DNA from: Cytidiella melzeri
Taxonomy: Eukaryota > Basidiomycota > Agaricomycetes > Polyporales > Irpicaceae
Assembly (NCBI GenBank): GCA_022592445.1
Contig: JABYQR010000005.1
Span: 62,001-126,000 of the forward strand
Reading direction: 5' to 3'
DNA length: 64,000 bases
Part shown: positions 25,437 to 36,614 of the stretch, piece by piece
Position numbering within the stretch: the stretch's first letter is position 1
How the letters are laid out: every line of letters starts with the position of its first letter
The notes under the pieces: generated by a model
Told to the model about the DNA's origin: nothing
Databases searched by the model: none
What the model saw: only the letters and a program-made list of their open reading frames with translations
Position numbers and translations under genes: made by a program

Positions 25437-25634
25437 GTCACGTAGAGCAGCAACTGAAGACCACTACGCTATCGATTATGCAAGAGTCGTCGCGGCGGTG
25501 GCGTGCAATAATCCCTTTCAATCGGCGCTGGCCTTCAGCGAATGAGCATGGAGCGGAGTTCTGAAACGTGTGGTCTGACTCAGCGTTTCCCTTGTTGCAG
25601 CTTGTCACCGACCGGTACTACACCTGCAACAACT

Positions 25635-28600
25635 ATGGCCTCTCCTAGCTCGCCGCGGCTCGTCGACTCGTACACAGCTCCGAAGGATGTGCTCCAGGAA
25701 TTTGCTGATCTCGCGGAGGAGGAGGATTTTGACCCCTTTGCAGAGACAGCCTCGAAGCGTCAGATTGCTGCTCGCCAGTCCGACTACCATAACCGCAGGT
25801 TCAACCGCCAGGCAGTCGACAGCGCTGATGCTTTCAAGGCAGCAGAGGAAGGCGAGGAGGTAGAAGGAGGTTACAAGGACGCTATGAGGCTGCAGATGTT
25901 GGAAAAGGAGGAAGAGCGAGTGAAGAGGGCAATCGAGGAGAAGGAGAGGAAAGCGAGAGAGGAAGGGAAAGAAAAGATGGATTTAGACAGGACACCGCCC
26001 CGAGAGGAAATTGAAGAGGCGGCCAAGGAGCTTGCTGCTGCTTCTGGAACCAAGCGAAAGCGCAGGTGGGATGTCGCAGAGCCGACCGATGACATCGAAA
26101 ACCAGCCTGTTGTGAATGGAGAGTGGTCAAAGGAGGCTCTAGAAGGCGCTGCCCCGAAGAAACGTCGCTCGCGGTGGGATGCTACACCAGCAGATGTGAC
26201 CGCTGTTGGCGAGACACCGAAGCGGTCAAGGTGGGACCAGGCCCCCTCTGCGAATGGCGATGTACCTTTGCAGCCCATCATCATGAACGCCCCCGGATTC
26301 ATGCAGGAAGATAAACACAACAGATATCTCACCGACGAGGAGCTCGATGCTCTCCTACCCACGCAAGGCTACTCCATTGTCACACCGCCACCAGGGTATG
26401 CTCCCTTGGTACGTCCTCCCAAGTTCGCTACTGCCATCACCGAAGGCTTCCAAATACAGGAAAGCTCGGATGCAGCGCAACAGGCAGCAGCCCAAGGACT
26501 CGCTCCGGAGCTGCCGACCGAAATTCCAGGAGTCGGTAGTCTCGCATTCTTCAAAGCCGAGGACGCCCAATACTTCGCTAAGATCCTGAAAGAGGAGGAC
26601 GAGACAGAGTTGTCGGTGGATGAGATGAAGGAGCGCAAGATCATGCGACTCCTACTGAAAATCAAGAACGGTACGCCTCCCGTTCGGAAAACTGCCCTCA
26701 GACAGATTACCGACAAAGCCCGTGAATTTGGTGCTGGTCCCCTCTTCGACAAGATCCTACCTCTGCTCATGGAGCGTACCCTCGAAGATCAAGAGCGTCA
26801 CTTGCTCGTCAAGGTTATCGACCGTGTACTTTACAAGCTCGACGATCTTGTTCGCCCGTACGTCCATAAAATCCTCGTCGTTATCGAGCCCTTGCTCATC
26901 GACGAAGACTACTATGCTCGTGTCGAGGGTCGCGAGATCATCTCGAATTTGTCGAAAGCGGCCGGTCTCGCCCACATGATTTCGACCATGCGTCCTGATA
27001 TCGACCACGCCGACGAGTACGTCCGTAACACCACTGCTCGTGCCTTCTCCGTTGTCGCTTCCGCACTCGGTATTCCCTCACTTTTGCCTTTCCTCAAAGC
27101 TGTTTGCCGTAGCAAGAAGTCTTGGCAGGCGCGCCACACGGGCATCCGAATCGTTCAGCAGATTGCGATCATGATGGGTTGTGCCGTTCTTCCTCACCTC
27201 CGAAACCTTGTGGATTGTATTGCCCACGGACTACAGGACGAGCAGCAGAAAGTTCGGACGATGACCGCTCTAGGTCTTGCCGCTCTCGCCGAGGCTGCCG
27301 CCCCTTATGGCATCGAATCCTTTGACAACGTGCTCAAGCCACTTTGGGTCGGTATTCGTCTGCACCGTGGTAAAAGTTTAGCGGCGTTCTTGAAAGCTAT
27401 TGGTTTCATCCTTCCTCTCATGGATCCTGAGTATGTATCCTACTACATCAAGGAAGTTACCATCATCCTCATTCGCGAATTCCAAACGTCGGATGAAGAG
27501 ATGAAGAAGATCGTTCTCAAGGTTGTGCAGCAGTGCGCCGCGACGGAGGGCGTGACGCCGCAGTACATCAAGCAGGACATTCTACCCGACTTCTTCAAAT
27601 CGTTTTGGGTCAGGCGTATGGCGCTTGACAGGAGGAACTACAGGCAGGTCGTTGAGACGACTGTTGAGCTCGCCCAGAAATCTGGAGTTGCGGAGATTGT
27701 TGGAAGGATTGTCAACGATTTAAAGGACGAAGCGGAGCCCTACCGTAAAATGGTCATGGAGACCATTACCAAAGTCATAGCATCTCTCGGTGCTTCGGAC
27801 ATTGATGAGCGGCTGGAAGTGCGTTTGGTGGACGGTATCATCTACTCCTTCCAGGAGCAGACAACTGAAGATCAGGTTATGTTGGATGGTTTTGGCACTG
27901 CTGTGAACGCGTTGGGTACGTGCATGATCCACATTTCCGTCTGCTACATCAATACTTACTGTCATGTTCTCACCAGGCATTCGCGTCAAGCCCTACCTTA
28001 CCCAAATTGTCTCTACTATCCTTTGGCGTCTCAACAACAAGAGCGCGAAAGTTCGTCAACAGGCTGCTGATCTCACGAGTCGTCTTGCTGTCGTTATCAA
28101 GCAGTGTGGCGAGGATCAACTTCTAAGCAAGCTTGGATTGGTCTTGTTCGAGCAGCTTGGTGAAGAGTATCCTGACACGCTCGGTAGTATTATTGCTGCG
28201 GAAGGAGCTATTGCAAACGTCGTTGGTATGACCCAGATGAACCCTCCTGTGAAGGATCTGTGTGAGTGTTGCTTAACTCATCTTTCCACGTATACTTGCT
28301 AAAATCTTTGTCAATAGTACCACGCATGACACCCATCCTGCGCAATCGACACGAGAAGGTGCAAGAAGCCACCATCAATTTGATAGGTCGAATTGGTACG
28401 CTCTCCAGCAATCATTGTCTTACAGCAAACTGACAAATTGTTTGTAGCTGATCGTGGCGCTGAGTTCGTGCCTGCCCGTGAATGGATGCGCATCTGTTTC
28501 GAGTTGCTTGACTTGCTGAAGGCCCACAAAAAGGGTATCCGACGAGCTGCTGTCAATTCGTTCGGTTACATCGCGAAGTCTTTGGGTCCTCAAGATGTTC

Positions 28601-29345
28601 TGCAAGTCCTGCTGACCAACCTTCGTGTTCAAGAGCGACAAAGCCGAGTGTGCTCTACAGTCGCTATCGCTATCGTTGCTGAGACCTGCGGACGTAAGTG
28701 TCGTGACCTGATGTCGGACCAAAGCTTACTCTTTTGTCCTAGCCTTCACGTGTATTCCCGCCATCTTAAACGAGTATCGAACAGCAGAGCTCAATGTTCG
28801 CACTGGTTGCTTGAAAGCTCTGACGTTTGTCTTTGAGTACGTAGGTCCCCAGTCTGCCTATTACGCCGATTCTGTCGTTACTATGCTCGAAGACGCTCTA
28901 ACGGACCGTGATCTCGTCCATCGACAAACGGCCAGCGTTATCGTCAAGCACTTGGCTCTCGGCGTCGCTGGTCTTGGTTGCGAAGACTCGATGCTACATC
29001 TCATGAACCTCGTGTGGCCGAATTGCTTTGAAACCTCCCCACATGTTATCGGCGCGGTGATGGACGCTATCGAGGCTATGCGCGTTACGTTGGGCCCGGG
29101 TGTGTTGCTCAGTTACGTCCTCCAAGGACTGTTCCATCCAGCGAGGAAGGTGCGGGAGGTGAGTCTGCAAGCCGATTTCATGCGCAAAACGTATTGACAG
29201 TCATTCATCACAGGTCTATTGGCGCATCTACAATTCGCTCTATCTCGGTGCAGCTGATGCTCTTGTACCGTTCTATCCTGATGTTGGAGAGCTCAGCGAG
29301 GGTCAAAACGTTTACGATCGTCATCCCTTGCAGATGTTCATTTGA
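25635..29345 (+). CDS. SF3B1: splicing factor 3B subunit 1 (SF3B1/Hsh155)
   Basis: Core HEAT-repeat protein of the U2 snRNP that clamps the branch-point duplex. Model: 25635-27915, 27977-28261, 28318-28395, 28448-28693, 28743-29158 and 29214-29345, 1145 aa. The start is [20 protein letters not shown]; an upstream in-frame ATG at 25542 only adds non-conserved residues. [18 protein letters not shown] is the conserved N-terminal block. Three Arg-Trp-Asp motifs ([22 protein letters not shown], near residues 145, 180 and 199) are the ULM-type ligands for UHM proteins such as U2AF. The HEAT array follows, with [20 protein letters not shown] and the end DRHPLQMFI. It is somewhat shorter than the human protein (1304 aa), mainly in the N-terminal part. 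Confidence 0.96.
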
Positions 29346-29448
29346 GTAGGTGTCGCGCTCGTTGTCTCGCTATGTATATAAATATGCATTACTCTACAAT
29401 CAATATATGTCTGTACACTAGACGCATCTCAGGTTACGGGCAGTCTGT

Positions 29449-29850
29449 CTATAATTTGTCTTTGACTTCCTCTAACTCGAGCTCGAGATGACTGTGTCGC
29501 ATGTGCTTACGAGCCAAGCGGCCGCGGATCCAAGCAGCGGCGCCCCTTGCCATTGCCTCAAATTTGAGACCTAGAGAAAGAAACGACGTGGTCAGTAAAG
29601 AGCCTCTGGTCCGAAAATTGGAAGAGAAATGTCAGGGCTCTCAAGCGTAAATAGAGAACCTGGGATTTTGTCGTCTGTGGATCCGACTGGTGCACAGCAA
29701 AAAAACTCATCATTCGAACGGTATTGGCTGTTAACTCACCTAGGGCGATTCTGAACGTCCAGACACAGCAAGAGCACCTAGCAACTGTGAGGCTCGCAGT
29801 CTCCAGGACGGTAAGGAAGTTAAGAGTGAGAGGCAAGCAACAGCAACCAT
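29449..29850 (-). CDS. possible very small gene, weakly supported
   Basis: The last exon is open and protein-like (FEAMARGAAAWIRGRLARKH, then an acidic helix ending EEVKDKL at 29449). It joins in phase to a Cys-rich hydrophobic exon reading TASLTVARCSCCVWTFRIAL. To reach an ATG I have to assume a first exon of only ATG at 29850 followed by a non-consensus donor GTTGCT. The result would be about 60 aa with one membrane helix followed by a basic then acidic tail, which is the look of a small mitochondrial inner-membrane protein. It lies in the 640-bp gap between SF3B1 and AP-1 gamma. Confidence 0.25.
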
Positions 29851-29983
29851 GGATTTTCTTTTGTATGTTTTTCCAGGATCACGAGGTCAACAAACCCTAA
29901 CCTCAGCTTTACTACCGCAAAAGCAGAGCAACGTTGAAAGAGCTACAAGAAGGGTGGTCAAACAACAATTAACTCTATATACA

Positions 29984-32900
29984 TCACGAGCTTCCTAACG
30001 TCAAACCTGGAGGGAAGCCAGCAAAGTCAACCTGCTCCTGCACAGGCTGACCTCCAATGGAATAAGCTATTCGCAAACGTAGTCGAATGTTGGCCTGCAT
30101 GAAATGCGTAAGAAATTCGCAAATTAGCACAGATAACATCTGAGGGCTTACCCCTGCAGGGGCGATGACCCGCATCTGCTGTGTTTCGGTGGCACCAGGC
30201 TGGACATCCGCGTTCGACATTGGTAGCATCTGTAGTTGTTGTGACTGCGCAGTACATGTCAGAGGCAATGCATGATAACGACGCAGACATCTTTTGTACC
30301 TTGGGAACAGCAGCTTGAAAAGACAACCCAGTGGCGGGTGTACTTCCTGTCACCTGGAACCTTGCCAAAATGTTCACGACGCCAGGTTTTTGGGGGTTCG
30401 TCTGCGGGGTCAATGATATCCTCAACTCATTCTTGTCGTACGCTGGATATGCAGTCAGCCTCGGCTGCGCAGGCTGGGGAGGAGGTCTTTGTGTTTGCGG
30501 GAGACTGAATGCTGATGAAGCCATAGGCTGAGCTACTGGAGACGCTGAAAGTGTTGATGCTGGTGAAGGTGCGGCAGGTGCGCTGTTTCCAAAAAGACCA
30601 AGAATGTCGTCTACGGTGCTCTTCTGTGAGGGAGGTGGACTTGCAGCCGAAAGAGGTGCTGCCGACGTCTGCGATGTGCTCCCAAAGATTTCGGCGAGTA
30701 GGTCTTGGTTGTTTTGAAGTGTGGCCGCTGCGCCATTTGTATCATTTGCTGGTGCTGACACAATATTATCGTCACCGAGAAGATTATCCTCTTTGCTTGG
30801 TTGTAAAGACCCGACCGGTTTGTTCTCGCTCACTAAATGGTCATATTAGCCGCATACGGCGAGAACATATTTCGTCGCACTCACCAACACCAATGACAGT
30901 CTGCTTGAGTTCCGGGGCAGGCATGCGTTCAAGAATGCCTGAGCAGATATCACCCAAGTTGTGCAAATTCGCAAACTCTACCGCCCTCTGCTGAATCTCG
31001 AGTTCAGGGCTTGTTGTATACGAAGCAAGGAGAGTTTGAATTCTCTCCTGCTGTGCTACAGAGGTTGTCGCCCGGCTTGAGAGTTTGGTGATTGCTGTAA
31101 GGACAAATTGACGGCTCAGGTAGTTGGCGTATGGTGAGTCCAGCGTAGAGATAAGAAGGTCAACGAGTTCGACATCAGTGACCTGTGTTTGGAGTTAGTG
31201 TGCAATCTCGATAAGTGATAGACGATACCTACTGGCTTGGGTTGATCCTCGTCAACCAATCCACCTTCTAGCAGAACCTCGCTATACTCGCCAATGACCC
31301 AGGTAGCTGACAAAGTCAGGGACTCCTGCGAGATGTCGGACCGCAAAGCAGTGTACAGTTTCGATGCAGTGTATGCTTGCAGCTCGGGGGTGTGCGCTAC
31401 CAGCCGTATGAACGCAGATAGTATTTCCTCCCGTACAAAATTGCCAGCCTTCCGACGAATAAGCGACAAAATCTGAATAACTAAAGGAGACACTCACAAG
31501 TTTGAGTACACGGAGGACAGTGTCGATATGCCACCGCTTGTTAGGAGCAAACCGTTCAGCAGCTAAACTGATCTGCGTCGTCATCCCTAGTTTAAATTCG
31601 TCGTCTGCAACTTCTAAGAACGCAAGAAGCTCGCGAACGAGCACTCTAACATTGCTCTCGTTTATGAGTGCATACGACAACTCAAGGGCACGTCGCCTGA
31701 TTGAGATATCGCCGTCCCGTAAGCAATCCAAAATTATGTTTCGATGTCGCTGAACGGCGTTTGTATCGATCGTCACCACCTTGTTGAGCGTGTTCAAGGC
31801 GACATAGCTACGATAATGTCAATAACTGCTGTAGGCTATGTAAAGTCGCATCCTTACCGAATATTGTTATCTTTGTTGCTCAAAAATTTGCCTAGAATGT
31901 TGATGGCCATAACACGAAGACCACTGTCAGCCTCGATCTCGAGGATAGTAAGGACGGTCTCGTAGAGAATAGAATTTCCGACGTTCTTGGATGATTCTGT
32001 ATTGGTTGCTACCTAGACTCCATATGATTTCCTCGTCATGAGTGTGAATGACGTGCACGGCCGGCGTGAGACGCACCTGGGCAAGAATGTCGTTCATGGT
32101 TTCACTTGCCTGGGGATCCCCTTTCCCAAGAAGCCGAAGTAACCGTAGAACCTTGACCTGGAGGAAAGGATCTGTGATGCCGGAGACGTCGTGTTCTGGG
32201 CTGTAACCTGTCGTAACGAGAGCTTTCAGATGCCGTACTAGCAACGGGACAGCCTGTACGCGAGGTTAGACTGGTCAAGTTGGGTTTGAAGAAGGGTTAC
32301 TCACATTGCGGAACTCTTCGAGACAGTTTGCATCCACTTGGACCATTTCAGTGACCAACGTTATTGCGGTTAGCAGAACTCCGTGGTTGCGGTCGGCGAG
32401 TAAGTTCTTGACTTTGGAAATGAAGTGGTCCGAGAGCTCTGGTACCTTCTTGACGACTCTGAGCCCACATAGCGCAGCCTGCAGAGCTAATCGGTTCAAT
32501 ACGAGATGTAGTCTGACCGGTCGGAGACGCACCTTTTTGCGAATATATGTATTACTTGACCCCAGCAACTTTTCGATCTCATTCGCTAAATCTCTTGACA
32601 TTTCTTCCGATGCGATGTCCGCGAATGTACAGAGTGCGAGGCCGACTGCGTACATGTTGGTATGATTCATGTCGCTGCGGAGAATGTAAGCACAAGGAGA
32701 CAGACGAGCAGTATCTCGACTTACTTCTTGAGCGAGTTCGTCACTAGCGTCAGAACTTCCTGACTCTCGTCCAGGAGCAACATAATGCCAAGGTAGCCCA
32801 ACCGTTTGTCTCCAAATCGAGGGCTTGCTACGAGCTTCAAGCACTCCATCTGACCGAAGTGCGCCTCCGAGCCGAGCATGTGGATGTAGAGGAGTTTGGC

Positions 32901-33145
32901 TACATTGTTATGTCTTGAGTAGGAGTCCTCCTCTCTGAAGGACGCACGAATTGCTGCAGACTCTTGCTTGATCAGTGCTCGCTCATCGGCCACGGTCTAA
33001 AGTAGTATGAGCTTGGATGTGCGGGTTGTGCCAGAAGCCTACGGACCTTGCAGGCTCGGATGCCCTTGATGAGGGCTATAGAGCACATTAGTACAAGTAT
33101 ATTTAGCGACATTACACACCCACCTTTCAAGTTGTGATAGACCAT
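29984..33145 (-). CDS. APL4: AP-1 complex subunit gamma (gamma-adaptin)
   Basis: Large subunit of the clathrin adaptor AP-1, acting at the trans-Golgi and endosomes. Start MVYHNLK at 33145, then [10 protein letters not shown] and [13 protein letters not shown] over small exons, matching the LRELIR-IR--KT start of the family. [55 protein letters not shown] and [14 protein letters not shown] mark the trunk, followed by the [20 protein letters not shown] block. A Ser/Ala/Pro-rich hinge (about 30450-30830) carries DNLLGDD-type sequence, a plausible clathrin-box neighbourhood. The C-terminal ear starts with [16 protein letters not shown] and ends [11 protein letters not shown] at 29984. About 840 aa over about 14 exons. 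It shares a promoter with the forkhead gene. Confidence 0.95.
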
Positions 33146-33381
33146 GCCTGCTCGCCGTGTTGCTTGTGGTCGTATGCAGTCACGCTCTGAGCGAATCAGG
33201 CAGTATCTATCACAGCTGTGACGGAGTCACGCATGTGTGACATACCAACCGTGACCCAGCCTTGAGAGTGTCACGTACTCAGGCCAACGGCTCAGTCCGC
33301 TGCTGCCATCGCCAACGTCTGCTCTCGCGTCTCCTGAACTACTATCACCTCTCGCGCTGTCCTGTATCTGCTCTTGAGAAT
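33146..33381. promoter_or_regulatory. divergent promoter, AP-1 gamma / forkhead, with GTGAC cluster
   Basis: 236 bp between the two start codons. It contains six GTGAC/GTCAC pentamers between 33179 and 33274 (at 33179, 33218, 33226, 33237, 33251 and 33270), several embedded in TGTGAC. No TATA box was seen. The density is far above the chance rate of about one per 500 bp for this pair of pentamers, and suggests one factor with several sites serving both genes. The factor is not known. Confidence 0.5.
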
Positions 33382-36073
33382 ATGGCACACCCTCATCGTT
33401 CGAGAAACCCGACTTCCCCCATCTCACAGCTCTTGAAGACACTAGGCATGACGCGTGAAGACCTCGTGCAACACACAGAACAAATGCGAGCACATCTCTC
33501 TCAGCCGCGTCCCTCTCAGCCTCTGGAACACTCTAAAACTACAGCGCACTCTGGCAAGAGGTCCCGCACCGCGTCTCTATCTAACGTCGCCCGCAGACCA
33601 CAGTCATCGTCGCCGCCTGTGACACCGGTCAAATCAGAACCAGTAGAACTAGGTGTACCTTCGCGTCAAAAGGACACCATGCAGCTGGTTATGGAGCGCA
33701 AGAGCAGACAGGCAAAACGCGAGAGGAAAGGTATGCCACACGTTTCAAAGCCTTGCGCAGGCCCCGGAATATGCTATTAAATTTTCGACCTTCTGCAGAT
33801 TCCCTATCTCATTCGCGCGACGGCCGACGCGTTTCCGCATCGCGTGATACCAGTCCTTTACGGAGCGAAACCCCTTCAGTAAGTTGTGCGCGTGATTGCT
33901 TATTTGCCTGTAGCTGACAACAATCTCTTGCCCAGCAACCTCCAGCCACTCCACATCATTACAAGTATTACAGCGAGCGGGTGATTGGGGAGGCCTCTGG
34001 GTCGCAGATGACTATTGTATGTCAATCGTCACACTTCTCAGCTACTTTCTCATGAGCACGTAGGGATCATACATGGACAGTACTTCACAAGCAGAGACAC
34101 CCTCAAGAAGCTCGTCAAAGTCGGCTTCCTATTCGAGAGCGCCCGACAGGCTACCCAAAACCCCCGTTTCCCGCCACATATATGCCCATGCCCCCTCCTC
34201 GCATGCTTCCACGCCGGGCTCAAGTCCTGCGCGTATTGTCAACATTGTATCTTCGCCGGGCCCCATGCGTACCGCACCCGATGTTGAAGAGGAGGAAGAT
34301 CTTCCCTACACATTACCTCGAGGTCCCTATTCCACTGTGAAACCAGACTTCTCATATGCAGCTCTGATAGGACAAGCTATATTGTCGTCTCCCGAGCACC
34401 GCCTTACTCTGCAAGATATATATGAGTGGATAACGACTGTGTATCCTTTCTACACCCGCGGCGAACAGACGTGGATGAACTCTATCCGCCACTCCCTCAG
34501 CACGATGGCCGTCTTCCGCAAAGTCACACGTGGACGTAATGAGGGCAAGAGCCTCTGGGCTATATGGGATTGTGATTTGCCTTGTTTCGATAACGGCGGT
34601 TTTAGAAAGACGCTGTGTGCAGACATGGTGAAGGCAAAAAATCCACCCATGAAATCTGGGCCTAAGCGAAAGTCGATGGAAGACGCTCTATTCTTAGACG
34701 CGAAGAAGAGGAAGAAATCGACTATGAAAGATGAAGCGGAAGGTTCTTTCAAGCCGATGTTCACAGCACCAATTCTGCCGCCTTTCTACGCTCCAGTATA
34801 CACTAATGCGCAACAGCAGCCATATTACCAAACATACGCTAAACCAGCCCTAGCCTCCGATGTCATATTTCCTCCGTTACCGCCAACTTCTGGCTATCAA
34901 AGGGCTCTTTCATTGTCCACATCTATATCCAGACCAGCGACTGCTGGTAGCGGCAAAACTGTTCCTTCAGCCCCATCCCCTTCAATACCTCCCTCCTCAG
35001 CTATATCTTTGCGATCTTCCAGCAAGGAAACTACACCAGAAGTGTCTCAGATGCCGCCCTCAGAGCCCATACCGCCATCATCTTCGTCCTCTATTCCGGA
35101 TCTCACCTCATCTTCCAGTCCACCTCTTTCTTCGGAGGCGAGTCTAGCCAGTATTGACAGTGTCACCGACGACGCTGTTGAGCCAGACGTTGTTGATCCT
35201 GAGGACGAAGTCGATAGACTCACGGCACAGTGGCTTGCATCGCCGTCCGAGCTCGATAGGCTGGACCGTTCGTACCCTGCATCTCTTCAGAAGCGAACTC
35301 CGCCCAATAGTGTAAAAGCAAGTGTCCGAAGCTATCTACTGAAGGTGTGTGACATTTGGCACGGTCTTGCTGTCATCGTCTGACGTTTACTGCAGAGCGG
35401 TCCGTTTTCAGTACCAGAATCCCCTACAGATAATCGAAGGTCCGCTATGAAGGGCAAAGCGCGTATGCGATCGCCTAGTCCTGAGCGACCAGTTAGGCTA
35501 CCATTACCATCTGCTCGCCCTTCCACACCTCCGCCCAGGCCGTGTACGCCTCCTCGCAGGCGTGTTCCTTCAGGTAGCAAGACGCTGCAGCTTTCTGCAA
35601 AGGATACGCCTATCTCACATCGTGGACTTCACATGAGTCCCTCTCCTAGCCTTGCCTACTACAAGTCCCATTTAGGTCCCCCTCCTTCAGCTGTATTTCA
35701 CCCTCAAGCTCCTCTACTTACTGCGCTGACTTCTGGAGAGGATATAGGCTTGACGCTTCCTAGCCCAGACTCACTGCGCACCCCTTCACGAAAACGTTCA
35801 GCACAATCAAGTGGCTCGGGGTCTCGTCGATTCGCGGAGTTCTCCCCATTCGCGCCTACCACGCCCAAACGCCTAGTGTTCCCCTCACATGAATCGCCAT
35901 TCCGCACGCCTTCGCGATACTTCGATCCTCACGATCCTAGCAACCTTCTCGATGAAGAGCTACAGAGAATGGGTGATCAGACTCAATTGGACGACAGTCC
36001 CACAGGGCTTTTCGGCAAGCGCAGCATTCTGTACGACAGCCCCGGTTTCGGGAGCCCCTCGCGATATTGGTAG
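33382..36073 (+). CDS. forkhead transcription factor
   Basis: Predicted nuclear DNA-binding regulator, 822 aa. Model: 33382-33730, 33799-33878, 33936-34016, 34064-35344 and 35396-36073, all phases matching. Residues 1 to about 170 are Ser/Pro/Arg-rich. The forkhead winged helix lies near residues 258-355: KPDFSYAALIGQAILSS, then DIYEWITTVYPFY, and the recognition helix TWMNSIRHSLSTMAVFRKV, followed by GKSLWAIWD. A basic segment (GPKRKSMED, DAKKRKKS) after it could be the nuclear localisation signal. The C-terminal half is very rich in Ser/Pro, with many SPxxP and TPxR/K sites (for example LRTPSRKRS) typical of CDK targets. Resembles cell-cycle forkheads in layout, but no FHA domain is visible, so I assign no named orthologue. 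Confidence 0.9.
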
Positions 36074-36614
36074 CTGTCGTTGCAGCCGTCTCCACTCTCT
36101 GTCGTGTTTTTTTGCCTTCGTTTATTCTCAGCATTGCTATTCTCATCTTCATCTTGTATACCAACATAACACAGCAGGACAGTGATTCTCCAGCATCTCC
36201 ATTGTCTCCCTACGACTTTTTTCACGACCTTGATGATCTGTGTACCCATCGTGTTGTTGTGCCTCCATCGCTTTGTGTTTGTCCACCCCCTCCCCCCACC
36301 CCCCGGTTGTTGCTTCAGCTAGTCGTGTTGTCTGTTTCCATCTGTAAATATTGAGCCGTTTGTACTAGTTGCACATTGTTACCAACCTGAGTATAGACTT
36401 CGATACAACAACTGGAGAGTGAGTCGTACATCCGTGCCATGAAGCCAGGTTGTGCTGTGTGAATTCGAACCAGCGAAAAACATTGTTACAAATATCTACA
36501 ATTCCTTGTTATAATGTACAGCCTAATGGTGCTCTTGACTAACGGGTACGTTGCTTGATTGTGCTACGGTGCAAAACCTGTGATGGGTATCGAGTAAGTC
36601 GAGCTACGTCGGTA
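36074..36614. other. convergent 3' region with C-rich tract
   Basis: Intergenic between the ends of the forkhead and ligase IV genes. It contains runs C5-T-C6-A-C6 at 36286-36304, so the minus strand has G6-A/T-G6-type runs. Otherwise nothing coding is supported. A B-box-like GGTTCGAATTC near 36456-36466 has no matching tRNA fold. Confidence 0.5.

Noticed and set aside
25542..25634. upstream in-frame ATG of SF3B1
   Set aside because: The extra 31 residues are non-conserved and the second ATG directly precedes the protein-like start.
36400..36500. possible tRNA (B-box-like GGTTCGAATTC on the minus strand)
   Set aside because: The box is imperfect, and I could not pair an acceptor stem or find an A box at the right distance.
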